64,000 bases of DNA from Flammeovirga pectinis (GCF_003970675.1 NZ_CP034562.1:558001-622000), one strand, 5' to 3'; positions 23,746-33,837 are shown, counted from the stretch's first letter. The notes: a model not told the origin generated them from the sequence alone. Program-made: numbers and translations.

Positions 23746-24255
23746 ATGAAATATTCAATGTTCCCCTTTGTTCTCATTTTAGTTCTTATTTCATCAGTAT
23801 TTGCTCACCCCATTCATTTAAGCGTAAGTGAAGTAAATTACAATTCTGAATCAAATAGTATTGAGATTGCCCAAAAAGTATTTATAGATGATTTAGAAGA
23901 TGGAATTGAGTTAATGGGTGGTCCTAAACTTTTTTTATATACTGATAAAGAACATCAAGATAGCGATACATGGTTGGCTAAATATTTTCAGCAACATATC
24001 AAACTCAAAGTAAATGAGAAAGAAGTGATGTTAAAGTGGGTAGGAAGAGAAACTGACCCAAAGCATGATATACAGGCAATTTGGATTTACATGGAAGTGA
24101 CTAAAATTAAAAAAATTAAGGCTTTGGAAGTTAAAAATACAGTTTTATTAGCTGTACATAATGACCAAAGAAATATGGTACATCTTACTTGTAATGATGA
24201 TAAAGTAAGTTGGTTGTTTGATGAAAAAAAAATAACCGAAATAATTCAGTGGTAA
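23746..24255 (+). CDS. DUF6702 family protein
   Basis: A 169-residue secreted protein with signal peptide MKYSMFPFVLILVLISSVFA. The following HPIHLSVSEVNYNSESNSIE and QKVFIDDLEDGIE are characteristic of DUF6702, found in Bacteroidota. Members are periplasmic, with mostly beta structure (LKVNEKEVMLKWVGRE, IWIYMEVTKI) and an unknown role; in some genomes they lie near secreted peptidases. Here the neighbours give no clue. Confidence 0.8.
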   Translation: MKYSMFPFVLILVLISSVFAHPIHLSVSEVNYNSESNSIEIAQKVFIDDLEDGIELMGGPKLFLYTDKEHQDSDTWLAKYFQQHIKLKVNEKEVMLKWVGRETDPKHDIQAIWIYMEVTKIKKIKALEVKNTVLLAVHNDQRNMVHLTCNDDKVSWLFDEKKITEIIQW

Positions 24256-24347
24256 TCGTTGACTTATGATGGTTTAAAATTGTATATTAAATAACTAAAT
24301 TAGAGAATCAAGACTGAACCTGAAAAGATACTCCTCATATTATTAGT

Positions 24348-27278
24348 ATGAAAAGACAAACATATAAGCAAATTAGCTACTTGTTAGCACTATTGTTCAT
24401 AAGTATACTTAGCCCTTTGCAATCTTTGGCAACTCACATTCGTGCAGGTGATTTAACTTTAAGAAGAACAAATGATGTTTCATTAGAATATGAAGCAACA
24501 GTAATTCTATATAGAGATGTAACTGGTGTTCAAGCCGGTGAAGGTCTAGTAGATTTTGGCGATGGAACAGAAGCTGTAAGCGTATCTCCAAGGTCTTTAG
24601 GTTTTACTGAAGATGGAGAAACAGAAATTATTCAATACACTACAAGGCACACTTTTCCCTCTTCTGGTAAGTTTAAAGTGAGCTATTTTGAAAGGAATAG
24701 AAATCCAGGTGTACGAAACATGGAAATTTCTTCTGAAACACCATTTTTTATTCAATCCGAATTTATGATTAATCCTGTATTAGGGTTAAATAGTTCGCCC
24801 TTCTTATTAATTCCACCAGTAATTAAAGGTGCTGTTGGACAAAGGTTTATTCATAATGCAGGTGCTTATGATGTTGATGGAGATAGTTTATCTTACAGAT
24901 TAACTGTTTGTTTACAAGGAAAAGATACACCTGTTCAAAACTATAGATTTCCTGATGATCCAAATGAAGAGTGGTCTAAATTTACAGAACAGTGTGCACA
25001 GCCTGCTTTATTTTATATTGATGAAATAACAGGTGATTTAATTTGGGATACTCCTTTTTTGCCGGGAGAATATAATGTTGCCTTTTTTGTAGAAGAATGG
25101 AGAGATGGAATTAAGATTGGAGCAGTAAACAGGGATATGCAGGTTATTATTACTGATCCATTAAACTTGAGACCAATTATTGAACCTCAAAATGATACCT
25201 GTGTTGTTGTTGGTTCTGATTTATTTAAAACAATATTGGCGTATGATCAAGATCAAGCACCTTGTTATAATCCAGACTCAACAATTGATTGGGGGCCACA
25301 CCCTATCGAATTAGAAATAGCACAGAAAAGTGATGAAGTAAAGATTGTACCTTATTCAGATATGAATTTTAACGTAACAATCTCGGGTTCTAATCAACAA
25401 AATGCAACAGGGCAATTTAGTTGGAGCCCAAAATGTACAGATGTAAGACAGCAACCTTATAAAATTACTTTTGAAGCAAAAGATAAACCTCAAGCAGGAA
25501 ATACACAACTAGGTACTTTAGAAAACTGGAATGTTACAGTAATTGGTGCAGCTCCAGAAAACCTACAGGCAGTACCTTCAACTTCTGCAGAATTAGCTAA
25601 ACATGATACAAAAGTTTCGCTCTCATGGGATGCTTATAATTGCTCAGGAGCTGATGAAATTTATATATATAGAAAAATAGGTTCCTTAGATTTTAATCCT
25701 GTTTGCGAAACAGGTTTGCCATCATGGACAGGATACCAATATGTTGGTAAAGTAGATGCTACAGAAACTAGTTTTACAGATAGAACTGTGAGCCAGGGTG
25801 CAAATTATTGTTATAGAATTTATGCTACTTTTTCTCCTCCTGAAGGTGGAGAAAGTATTGCTTCTTTAGAAGCTTGTGCTTTTATTCCTGATTCTCAATA
25901 CATTGTTAATGTAGATGTAGATCAAACAGGAACGGATGATGGAAGAATCAATTTAAAATGGACAGTTCCTTTAGATGTAGCTAATATAAATACAGTTACT
26001 TATAATGTGTATAGAGGAGAAGGTGACCAGATTCTAGAAGATGTTGATTATGTGAAATTAAATGGGTCACCTCAATCAAATCAAGATACATCTTATGTTG
26101 ATAACTTATTAAATACTGAAGAAATACAATATCAATATAGAATTGAGTTATTAGAAAATAATTTACCAACTGATACAACTTATATTGCTACCAATATTAG
26201 GCTAAAAGCAGATGCAGGATTAGATTTTGTAGATCTTTCTTGGGATGGTAATGTTCCATGGAATTTAACTCCGGATTCTATTGTCGTAGCAACGAATACT
26301 GTAGGTGTCTACCATTATATATATAGAAAGATAGAAGGAGATCAGCCTAGTTATACTTTATATGATAGTGTTTTTGTAAATCAGAATGGTTTAAGATATA
26401 CAGATAGAGGTAATTCTATTCCTCTAGATGATAAAAAACTATATTCTTATTATGTATCAACTATTGGTTCTTTTGAAGTTCCATTCTTACCAGAACCATT
26501 AGTGAATAGAACACAAGAAATTACAGTAGAGTTATTAGATACAATACCTCCTTGTCCACCAATTTTATCATTGAAAAATTATGAAGATGGTATTCCTTTC
26601 TTAAAAGATAGCTGTGCATCTCCAATCACTTCTAATGGTAGTAATACTTGCTCTAAGGATAGATTTACTGTCAATTTATCATGGTTAAATCAATTAGGAG
26701 GAGATTGTGATGATGATATTGTTCGATACAATGTTTACTTCTCTCCGAGAAGAATATCCCGTAAATCTGATTTTGGAGCTCCTTATGATACTTTTGAACA
26801 TCCTGCAGGAAAACCATTAACAGAAACTGTTTTGTACGATATGATTGATAGAGAATATGTAGCAGGAGTTTATGCAGTTACTGCCGTTGATGATTCTGGT
26901 AACGAGAGTGAGTTGAGTAACATTATAGAACAAGATAATTGTGTTTTTTATGAAATGCCAAATGCATTTAGCCCAAACAATGATGGATTTAACGATACTT
27001 TAATACCAATGAGGTGTCCAAGATTTACAAAAAGCATTAGATTTTCTGTTATCAATAGATGGGGTCAAGTAATTTATGTATACGATTCAGAAGATAATAA
27101 TGGAGACATTGAAATTAATTGGGATGGTAAAGATAGAAATGGAAATGAAGTAGAACCTGGTAATTATTATTATCAAGGTGAGCTTGTCAATTATAGACTT
27201 GATGAAAGTGATGAAAAAGTGAACATAAAGGGCTCTTTTGTAATATTAAGAGGTAAAGATTCGTCTACTTCACAATAA
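24348..27278 (+). CDS. large surface protein with gliding-motility-type (T9SS type B) C-terminal domain
   Basis: A 976-residue secreted protein. After the signal peptide (about 1-28, ending SLATHIRAGD) come a PKD-like beta domain, cadherin-like segments, and several fibronectin type III-like modules in the second half (for example VSLSWDAYNCSGADEIYIYR, INLKWTVPLDV, VDLSWDGNVPW). The C-terminal 90 residues (MPNAFSPNNDGFNDTLIPM, then INRWGQVIYVYD and WDGKDRNGNEVEPGNYYYQ) are the CHU-type sorting domain that directs type IX export. The protein probably acts in adhesion or gliding at the cell surface. It is not functionally tied to the cell wall operon that follows, and a terminator-like hairpin separates them. 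Confidence 0.88.
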   Translation: MKRQTYKQISYLLALLFISILSPLQSLATHIRAGDLTLRRTNDVSLEYEATVILYRDVTGVQAGEGLVDFGDGTEAVSVSPRSLGFTEDGETEIIQYTTRHTFPSSGKFKVSYFERNRNPGVRNMEISSETPFFIQSEFMINPVLGLNSSPFLLIPPVIKGAVGQRFIHNAGAYDVDGDSLSYRLTVCLQGKDTPVQNYRFPDDPNEEWSKFTEQCAQPALFYIDEITGDLIWDTPFLPGEYNVAFFVEEWRDGIKIGAVNRDMQVIITDPLNLRPIIEPQNDTCVVVGSDLFKTILAYDQDQAPCYNPDSTIDWGPHPIELEIAQKSDEVKIVPYSDMNFNVTISGSNQQNATGQFSWSPKCTDVRQQPYKITFEAKDKPQAGNTQLGTLENWNVTVIGAAPENLQAVPSTSAELAKHDTKVSLSWDAYNCSGADEIYIYRKIGSLDFNPVCETGLPSWTGYQYVGKVDATETSFTDRTVSQGANYCYRIYATFSPPEGGESIASLEACAFIPDSQYIVNVDVDQTGTDDGRINLKWTVPLDVANINTVTYNVYRGEGDQILEDVDYVKLNGSPQSNQDTSYVDNLLNTEEIQYQYRIELLENNLPTDTTYIATNIRLKADAGLDFVDLSWDGNVPWNLTPDSIVVATNTVGVYHYIYRKIEGDQPSYTLYDSVFVNQNGLRYTDRGNSIPLDDKKLYSYYVSTIGSFEVPFLPEPLVNRTQEITVELLDTIPPCPPILSLKNYEDGIPFLKDSCASPITSNGSNTCSKDRFTVNLSWLNQLGGDCDDDIVRYNVYFSPRRISRKSDFGAPYDTFEHPAGKPLTETVLYDMIDREYVAGVYAVTAVDDSGNESELSNIIEQDNCVFYEMPNAFSPNNDGFNDTLIPMRCPRFTKSIRFSVINRWGQVIYVYDSEDNNGDIEINWDGKDRNGNEVEPGNYYYQGELVNYRLDESDEKVNIKGSFVILRGKDSSTSQ

Positions 27279-27308
27279 AGTCGATCAGTTTATAAAATAA
27301 TCCTATTT

Positions 27309-27348
27309 TTGTAAAAGTATCCTCAAAAGGGATACTTTTACTGTATTT
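27309..27348 (+). terminator. terminator-like hairpin
   Basis: GTAAAAGTATCC pairs with GGGATACTTTTAC (one offset). The 3' T-run is weak (TGTATTT). Confidence 0.5.
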
Positions 27349-27353
27349 AATGG

Positions 27354-27382
27354 TTTGTATTTCTTATCAATTATTAATTTTG
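27354..27382 (+). promoter_or_regulatory. promoter of the murG-murC-ftsQ unit
   Basis: TTTG at 27354-27357, 17 bases, then TAATTTTG at 27375-27382, both good consensus matches. The start point would be near 27388. This puts the upstream TTG 27396 too close and favours ATG 27420 as the murG start. Confidence 0.6.
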
Positions 27383-27419
27383 AAGGAACATACAATTGAA
27401 ATTTTCTGGATCAGAAACT

Positions 27420-28538
27420 ATGAATTTAAAAATAATCATTAGCGGCGGCGGAACAGGTGGCCATATATATCCTGCAATTGCAATAGCGAATGCAATTAAA
27501 GAAATCAATAATGAAATAGAAATATTATTTGTTGGTGCTGAAGGGAGAATGGAAATGGAGAAAGTTCCAGAAGCTGGTTATGAAATTATAGGATTACCAA
27601 TTAGTGGTATCCAGCGTAGACTGACTTTAGAGAATTTATCGTTCCCAATAAAACTTATTAAAAGTTTATGGAAAGCAAGTACAGTTATTAGTGATTTTAA
27701 ACCGAATGCTGTTGTGGGTGTTGGGGGGTACGCAAGTGGGCCCATTATGTGGAGAGCACAGTCGCGTAAGATTCCAACAATTATTCAAGAACAGAATGGA
27801 TATGCAGGTTTAACAAATAAAATTTTAGGAGGAAGAGCAAGCAAAATATGTGTAGCTTATCCAGATATGGGGTATTATTTCCCTAAAGACTTAATTGAGT
27901 TTACAGGCAATCCAGTTAGACAAGATATTACAGACCTATCTGATAAAAAAGAAGAAGGGTTTAAGCAATGGGGTTTTTCTAGTGATAGAAAAGTAGCATT
28001 TATATTTGGAGGTAGTCTTGGTGCACTTACTTTAAATGAAAGTATGGCAAATGGAGTACAAAAATTACTCGATCAAAATATTCAAGTAATTTGGCAGACT
28101 GGTAAATACTATTTCGAAAAGTATAATCAGTTGTTTGGAAATAGAAAAAATGAAGGGTTACATGTTGTTCCTTTTGTAAAAGATATGGCTAATGTTTATG
28201 CAATTTCTGATGTTGTAGTGGCAAGAGCTGGAGCATTATCAATTTCTGAATTATGTTTGGCAGGTTTACCAACTATATTGGTTCCATCTCCAAATGTTGC
28301 GGAAGATCATCAAACTAAAAATGCAAATGCATTAGTATATGTAGATGCAGCTATTCTTGTAAAAGATGTAGAAGCAAGAGATGTACTTATTGATGAGGTA
28401 TTAGCATTGGCTAATGATGATAAGAAAAGAGAAGAACTGAGTACTCAGATATTAAAATTAGCAAAGCCAAATGCGGCAAAAGATATCGCTCAGAATATTA
28501 TTACTGCTGCAGAAGCACATTACAAACGAATGAACTAA
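27420..28538 (+). CDS. murG: UDP-N-acetylglucosamine--N-acetylmuramyl-(pentapeptide) pyrophosphoryl-undecaprenol N-acetylglucosamine transferase
   Basis: A 372-residue peripheral membrane glycosyltransferase that turns lipid I into lipid II. The N-terminal glycine-rich loop ISGGGTGGHIYPAIA and the second loop GVGGYASGPIMWRA are diagnostic. The UDP-GlcNAc site has IFGGSLGALTLNE, ARAGALSISELCLAGLPTIL and VAEDHQTKNA. I chose ATG 27420; an in-frame TTG 24 bases upstream adds eight residues unlike the family. The stop is 12 bases before murC, so the genes form an operon. Confidence 0.97.
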   Translation: MNLKIIISGGGTGGHIYPAIAIANAIKEINNEIEILFVGAEGRMEMEKVPEAGYEIIGLPISGIQRRLTLENLSFPIKLIKSLWKASTVISDFKPNAVVGVGGYASGPIMWRAQSRKIPTIIQEQNGYAGLTNKILGGRASKICVAYPDMGYYFPKDLIEFTGNPVRQDITDLSDKKEEGFKQWGFSSDRKVAFIFGGSLGALTLNESMANGVQKLLDQNIQVIWQTGKYYFEKYNQLFGNRKNEGLHVVPFVKDMANVYAISDVVVARAGALSISELCLAGLPTILVPSPNVAEDHQTKNANALVYVDAAILVKDVEARDVLIDEVLALANDDKKREELSTQILKLAKPNAAKDIAQNIITAAEAHYKRMN

Positions 28539-28550
28539 AAGAACTATAAA

Positions 28551-29924
28551 ATGTTACCTGCTTATATATATTTTTTAGGAATTGGAGGCATTGGGATGAG
28601 TGCTTTAGCTCGTTGGTTTAATGCCAATGGAACAAAAGTAGTTGGATATGATAAAACACCAACTGATTTAACGACTCAGCTACAAGAAGAAGGTATTGAA
28701 GTAGTTTTTGATGATGCTGTTGAGGCTTTGCCAAAAGAACTGCTAACACTACCTAAAAATGATGTTCTAGTGGTTTTTACACCTGCCATTCCTAAGACGC
28801 ATAGAGGAATGAACTTTTTGAAAAAAGAGGGATTTACAATAAAGAAGAGAGCAGAAGTATTAGGAATAATAACTTCTACAAGTTTTACAATTGGTATTGC
28901 AGGTACACATGGTAAAACAACTACATCATCTATGTTGTCACACCTTTTAGAAGCTAATAATAGAAATTGCTCGGCTTTTTTAGGTGGAATATCTACTAAT
29001 TATGGTACAAATATGCTATTAGGAAATAGCAAAAAGGATGACCATATAGTAGTCGTAGAAGCAGATGAATTTGATCGTTCTTTCCTTCAGTTATCTCCCA
29101 ATATAATAGGAGTGACAAGTTGTGAGGCAGATCATTTAGATATTTATGGAGATGAGGCTGCCGTGTTTTCATCATTTCAAGAGTTTATTAATAAGCTTCC
29201 AGAAGAGGGAAAACTCTTTTTAGAAAGCAATATATCAAAGTTAAAAGGACAAAATCCTTCTAATTCAAAAACGTACGGTATAGACAGTGGAGATATTTAT
29301 GCAGACAACTTAAGGGTAAAAGATGCAAAATTCTATTTTGATGCAAATTTTGGAAATAGTAGATCGATCTTAAATATTGGTCTTCAAATGCCAGGTTTTC
29401 ATAATGTTGAAAATGCGCTATTGGCAATGTCTATTGCTTTAGAAATTGGACTTTCTGAAAGTGAAATAAAACAAGCAATTGAATCATATAGAGGGGTAAA
29501 GAGACGTTTTGAGAAGTGGGTAGAAACGAAAGATAAAGTTTATGTTGATGATTATGCACATCATCCTACAGAAATTACTACCTTTATAAAGTCTTTAAAG
29601 GCATTATATCCTAACGATAAAATTACTGTAATTTTTCAACCTCATTTATATTCTCGTACTGCTGATTTTGCTGATGAATTTGGCGAAAGCTTATCATTAG
29701 CAGACGAAGTTTGGCTTTTACCTTTATACCCTGCTAGAGAAGAATTTGTTGAAGGTGTAAACTCTGAAATGCTTTTAGGTAAGATTACACATGATAATAA
29801 ACGAATTGTTATGGATGACGATTTGATAAATCAAGTAAAACAATTAGATAACCGAGTTGTAGCAACTGTTGGAGCCGGAAATATTGATCGTTTTATTAAA
29901 GAAATAGCTTCAATTTACTCTTAA
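28551..29924 (+). CDS. murC: UDP-N-acetylmuramate--L-alanine ligase
   Basis: A 457-residue Mur ligase that adds L-alanine to UDP-MurNAc in the cytoplasm, using ATP. The nucleotide loop near the start is FLGIGGIGMSALARW. The ATP P-loop is IAGTHGKTTTSSML (about 121-134). The central domain has EADEFDRSFL, and the Mur ligase C-terminal domain has KRRFEKW and DDYAHHPTEI. The ORF begins 12 bases after murG and ends one base before ftsQ, so the three are co-translated units. Length and domain order are typical. Confidence 0.97.
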   Translation: MLPAYIYFLGIGGIGMSALARWFNANGTKVVGYDKTPTDLTTQLQEEGIEVVFDDAVEALPKELLTLPKNDVLVVFTPAIPKTHRGMNFLKKEGFTIKKRAEVLGIITSTSFTIGIAGTHGKTTTSSMLSHLLEANNRNCSAFLGGISTNYGTNMLLGNSKKDDHIVVVEADEFDRSFLQLSPNIIGVTSCEADHLDIYGDEAAVFSSFQEFINKLPEEGKLFLESNISKLKGQNPSNSKTYGIDSGDIYADNLRVKDAKFYFDANFGNSRSILNIGLQMPGFHNVENALLAMSIALEIGLSESEIKQAIESYRGVKRRFEKWVETKDKVYVDDYAHHPTEITTFIKSLKALYPNDKITVIFQPHLYSRTADFADEFGESLSLADEVWLLPLYPAREEFVEGVNSEMLLGKITHDNKRIVMDDDLINQVKQLDNRVVATVGAGNIDRFIKEIASIYS

Positions 29925-29925
29925 G

Positions 29926-30705
29926 ATGGAGAAAAATAAATTTTACAAACAATTTCAATCCCAAAAAGGCATAACAGGAATAATAGTTTTATTAGTAATA
30001 ATAGCTATTACAATTTTGTATACGGTTGCCAATAAAAATAAATTTAATAATACCGGAGAGGTTGTTATTAATGTGACAAATTATGATGCACCTAGATTTG
30101 TAGAAGATACAGAAATTAAGGATGCCATCTCTAAAATGAATTTGGATAGAAAAGAGATGGATGCAATTTCTATTAAAGATATTGAACAATCGCTTAACGA
30201 TATTCAATTTGTTAGAAAAGCAGAGGTTTCTAAAGATCTTAAAGATAATTTAGTGATTGATATTGAACAAGATAGACCAATAGCTAGGGTGGTTTCAGCT
30301 TCTGGTAAATCTACATATATCAATAAAGAAGGTAAACTAATAGGATTGTCTAAGAAATACGCAGCTCGAGTTGTTTTAATAACAGGTAGAGGTGCAGATA
30401 GATTATTAGATGAAAAATATTGGAAAGACACAGTGTATGGTAGAAATTTATTGTATTTTGTAAATAAGTTGGCAAACGATAGATTTTGGAATGCGCAGAT
30501 TACTCAATTGGATTTACAGCCTGATATGTCGATTACAGCTTTCCCTCAAATAGGGAAAGAAAGAATTGAATTTGGGTATCCAATCGATTTTAATCAGAAG
30601 CTGGGTAAGTTAAAGGTTTATTATAATACAATCGTTTCCTCAAAAGGATGGAATGTATACAATAAAATTAAATTACAGTATGAAGGTCAAATAGTTTGTA
30701 ATTAA
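29926..30705 (+). CDS. ftsQ: cell division protein FtsQ-like
   Basis: A 259-residue bitopic membrane protein in the conserved ftsQ position between murC and ftsA. It has a short basic cytoplasmic start (MEKNKFYKQFQSQKG), one transmembrane helix (about 17-35, ITGIIVLLVIIAITILYTV), a POTRA-like segment (SIKDIEQSLNDIQFVRKAEV) and a beta domain (DNLVIDIEQDRPIARVV, STYINKEGKLIGL). FtsQ recruits other division proteins to the septum. Sequence conservation of FtsQ is low, so position and topology carry much of the call. Confidence 0.85.
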   Translation: MEKNKFYKQFQSQKGITGIIVLLVIIAITILYTVANKNKFNNTGEVVINVTNYDAPRFVEDTEIKDAISKMNLDRKEMDAISIKDIEQSLNDIQFVRKAEVSKDLKDNLVIDIEQDRPIARVVSASGKSTYINKEGKLIGLSKKYAARVVLITGRGADRLLDEKYWKDTVYGRNLLYFVNKLANDRFWNAQITQLDLQPDMSITAFPQIGKERIEFGYPIDFNQKLGKLKVYYNTIVSSKGWNVYNKIKLQYEGQIVCN

Positions 30706-30842
30706 GTAAAAATCAATTTGATTTATTTGCTTTTTTGATAACATTATTAGAAATTTTGACTTTTTAATCAACTTATGGATTTAGTGATAAATTCAACAAA
30801 CAAAGAAACCCACTTGTTACTCATCAAAAATTCAATTTGAAT

Positions 30843-32201
30843 ATGCAAGAAGAAAAGATTATAGTAGGGCTTGATATAGGTACAACCAAAGTTTGTGCTG
30901 TGGTTGGGCGAATGAATGAATATAATCAATTGGAAATATTAGGTCTAGGTCATGCAACATCTGAAGGGGTGAGGGATGGTACTGTTAGTAACATTGCTAA
31001 AACTACTGAAGCAATTGATCAGGCGATAACTGAAGCAGAAAACGATTCTCAGATTGAAATTAATGTTGTTAATGTTGGTGTTGCGGGTAAACATATAAAA
31101 AGTTTCCGTCAGCATGGTAGTATAACATTACCACATCAAGAAGATGAAATTTCTGTAACAGATGTGGATAGATTGACAAATGATATGTACCGTGTAATTA
31201 CAGAACCTGGTACAGAAATTATACACGTTTTACCTTTGCACTACACGGTAGATAGCGAAGAGAAAATTAAAGATCCTGTTGGAATGGCAGGGGTAAAGTT
31301 AGAAGCAGATTTTCATATTGTAACAGCAAATAGTAACTCTATTCGAAACATTAAAAAATGTATTGAAAGAAGTAACTTAGAGTGTGATCAAATGATGCTT
31401 GAGCCATTGGCTTCGAGTATGGCTGTTTTAACGGAAGAAGAAAAAGAAGCAGGTGTAACAATTATTGATATTGGAGGAGGTACTACAGATATAGCGATCT
31501 TCTACGATGGAATAATTCGTCATACAGCGGTAATTCCTTTTGGAGGTGATATAATCACTTCTGATATTAAACAGGGATGTGCAGTTATGCAGCATCAAGC
31601 AGAGCTATTAAAAGTAAATTTTGGACAGTCTATGGCTGTAGAAACAGGAGATACTGAAGTAGTGGAAATTCCTGGTATTAATAACAGAACACCAAAAGAG
31701 ATTTCAATAAAGAATCTTGCTTATATTATTGAAGCAAGAATGGAAGAGATTATTGATCTTGTAAAAGCAGAGTTAGCAGATTCTGGCTATTTTGATAAAC
31801 TAGCAGGAGGTTTAGTACTTACTGGCGGTGGTTCAAAATTAAAGAATATTCAGCACCTGTTTGAATACAAAATAGGTTTGGATACTCGTATTGGTTATCC
31901 GACTGCTTTTTTAGGTAAAAGTGATAGATCTGAGAGGGTAAAAGATCCTAAATTCTCTACTGCATTAGGATTGGCATTGGCTGGTTTTAAGGCGTTAGAT
32001 CAAAGAGAATTGGATAGACCTAGAAGTATTTATCAACAACCTACAGGTGGAGAAACAGTTCCTAAAGAACCAACTTCTGATAGAATTAAAGTTGCTGATA
32101 CTTCCCCTGCAAGAGGTAAAAATATATTTTCAGACTTTCTTCAAAAAGCAAAAGACTTGCTTATTGACGATTATGACGATACAGAAGATTATAAAGATTA
32201 A
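30843..32201 (+). CDS. ftsA: cell division protein FtsA
   Basis: A 452-residue actin-fold ATPase that tethers FtsZ filaments to the inner membrane. The phosphate 1 loop is IIVGLDIGTTKVCAVVG, the phosphate 2 region is TIIDIGGGTTDIAIF, and the adenosine loop is GLVLTGGGSKLKNI. The SHS2 insert lies at about 85-165. The C-terminus has a long polar linker and an end (FSDFLQKAKDLLIDDYDD) that resembles the amphipathic membrane-targeting helix. ATG 30843 is preferred to the in-frame TTG six bases upstream. It is followed by ftsZ after 190 bases. Confidence 0.96.
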   Translation: MQEEKIIVGLDIGTTKVCAVVGRMNEYNQLEILGLGHATSEGVRDGTVSNIAKTTEAIDQAITEAENDSQIEINVVNVGVAGKHIKSFRQHGSITLPHQEDEISVTDVDRLTNDMYRVITEPGTEIIHVLPLHYTVDSEEKIKDPVGMAGVKLEADFHIVTANSNSIRNIKKCIERSNLECDQMMLEPLASSMAVLTEEEKEAGVTIIDIGGGTTDIAIFYDGIIRHTAVIPFGGDIITSDIKQGCAVMQHQAELLKVNFGQSMAVETGDTEVVEIPGINNRTPKEISIKNLAYIIEARMEEIIDLVKAELADSGYFDKLAGGLVLTGGGSKLKNIQHLFEYKIGLDTRIGYPTAFLGKSDRSERVKDPKFSTALGLALAGFKALDQRELDRPRSIYQQPTGGETVPKEPTSDRIKVADTSPARGKNIFSDFLQKAKDLLIDDYDDTEDYKD

Positions 32202-32350
32202 ATAGTATTATTCTAATACGTTTAGCGATTCACTTAAATTTTTCTTATTTTCATTTATAATTTAAGAAAGATGTTAAAGATTGTACCTTATTATTTATAA
32301 TCTTTCAAATAATGCTATTATTTTAGCATAATATTTTAGAAATACATAAC

Positions 32351-32366
32351 CAATCAATATTGATTG
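32351..32366. promoter_or_regulatory. 16-base palindrome upstream of ftsZ
   Basis: CAATCAATATTGATTG is a perfect inverted repeat, ending 25 bases before the ftsZ start. It could be an operator or a small hairpin near the translation start. No TAnnTTTG promoter box is seen in the 190-base ftsA-ftsZ gap. Confidence 0.4.
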
Positions 32367-32391
32367 ATTGAAAAATAAATTTTTCAAGTCT

Positions 32392-33837
32392 ATGACTGAG
32401 ACGAGCTACGAGTTTGACATGTCTAGCAACCCTGCTGCTAACAAAATCATTAAGGTGATTGGTGTAGGAGGGGGCGGTGGTAATGCCGTACGCCACATGT
32501 ACGAATTGGGGATTCATGATGTGGATTTCTTTATCGCAAATACAGATAAACAAGCCTTAGAATCAAGTCCTGTTCCTTACAAAATTCAATTAGGTTTGGA
32601 ATTGACTAGTGGTTTAGGAGCTGGTGCTAAGCCTGAAGTAGGTAGAGAATCTGCACTAGAAACTAAAGAGGAAATCAAGCAGTACCTTTCAAACGGTACT
32701 AAAATGGTTTTTATAACTGCTGGTATGGGTGGTGGAACAGGTACAGGAGCTGCACCTGTTATTGCCGAAATTGCACGTAGCTTAAATATCCTTACTGTAG
32801 GTATAGTAACTATGCCTTTCAGATTTGAAGGAAAACCTAAAGAGAGAAGAGCACTTCAAGGTATCGAAGATTTAAAAGAACACTGTGATACAGTTCTTGT
32901 AATTCTTAACGAGAAATTGAAGGAAGTATATGGTCGTTCATCAATGAGAGAAGCATTTGCACAAGCTGATAATGTATTAGCTAGAGCTGCAAAATCAATT
33001 GCTGAAATCATTACTGTTGATGCATATATTAACGTCGATTTTGAAGATGTTAATACTGTAATGCGTGATGCAGGAACTGCTGTAATGGGATCATCTATTG
33101 AGTCTGGTGAAGACCGTGCTATCCGTGCGACTGAATCTGCAATAGCATCTCCATTATTGAATAATACTGATATTACAAATGCGAAATATATCTTATTAAG
33201 TCTTGTTGTAAGTGATTATGACGATTTAGATATGAGCGAACTTGAGCAAGTAACTAGTTACATTCAAGAACGTGCAGGTCAAGAAGCTGAAGTTATCTTT
33301 GGTGTGGCTAAAGATGAATCGCTTGGTGATGCAATTAGTGTTACTGTTATTGCAACAGGCTTCGAAGAAGATGAAAATGACAAACCGGCTGAAAATTTTT
33401 TTAGCAAAGGGGAGTCAAGTTTAGGTAGTTCACAAAGAATTAAAACGCAATCAAATGCTCCTAAACCAATCTCAGAGGTAAAGGAGGTAACTCCTGTTGC
33501 GGAAGTAAAAACAGAAAAGGTAGAAGTACCTGAAAAAGTAGAAACTTCGGCGGCTCCCCTGGAAAAAGTTGAAAAAGTTGATGATACTCCTAAAAAAGTA
33601 ATCTACTCTTTAAATGATGAGTATACAGGTAAAAAAGAGAAATCTGAAGTACCTAAAGATGTACTTTCATCTAAAGAGACTGAAGAAGATCAGCATTTAA
33701 GTAGTTATAAGAAATTTGAATCTGTAAAGGATATCACAAGTGAGGACATGAAAGACTTACGTGATATTCCAGCTTATTTAAGAAGAGGTGTAAAACTGAA
33801 TTCTTCAAATAAGTCTTCAGAAGAAGATTCGGAGTAA
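32392..33837 (+). CDS. ftsZ: cell division protein FtsZ
   Basis: A 481-residue tubulin-like GTPase forming the division ring. The GTP-binding tubulin signature GGGTGTGAAP lies at 113-122, with GVGGGGGNAVRHM near residues 24-36. The GTPase T7 loop is NVDFEDVNTVM. The core ends near residue 330. A long charged linker with repeats of E, K, V and P (about 345-440) follows, and the conserved FtsA-binding C-terminal peptide DIPAYLRRGVKL is at 458-469. An unusual 12-residue acidic tail (NSSNKSSEEDSE) follows that peptide. ATG 32392 is chosen over the TTG at 32368. Confidence 0.98.
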   Translation: MTETSYEFDMSSNPAANKIIKVIGVGGGGGNAVRHMYELGIHDVDFFIANTDKQALESSPVPYKIQLGLELTSGLGAGAKPEVGRESALETKEEIKQYLSNGTKMVFITAGMGGGTGTGAAPVIAEIARSLNILTVGIVTMPFRFEGKPKERRALQGIEDLKEHCDTVLVILNEKLKEVYGRSSMREAFAQADNVLARAAKSIAEIITVDAYINVDFEDVNTVMRDAGTAVMGSSIESGEDRAIRATESAIASPLLNNTDITNAKYILLSLVVSDYDDLDMSELEQVTSYIQERAGQEAEVIFGVAKDESLGDAISVTVIATGFEEDENDKPAENFFSKGESSLGSSQRIKTQSNAPKPISEVKEVTPVAEVKTEKVEVPEKVETSAAPLEKVEKVDDTPKKVIYSLNDEYTGKKEKSEVPKDVLSSKETEEDQHLSSYKKFESVKDITSEDMKDLRDIPAYLRRGVKLNSSNKSSEEDSE

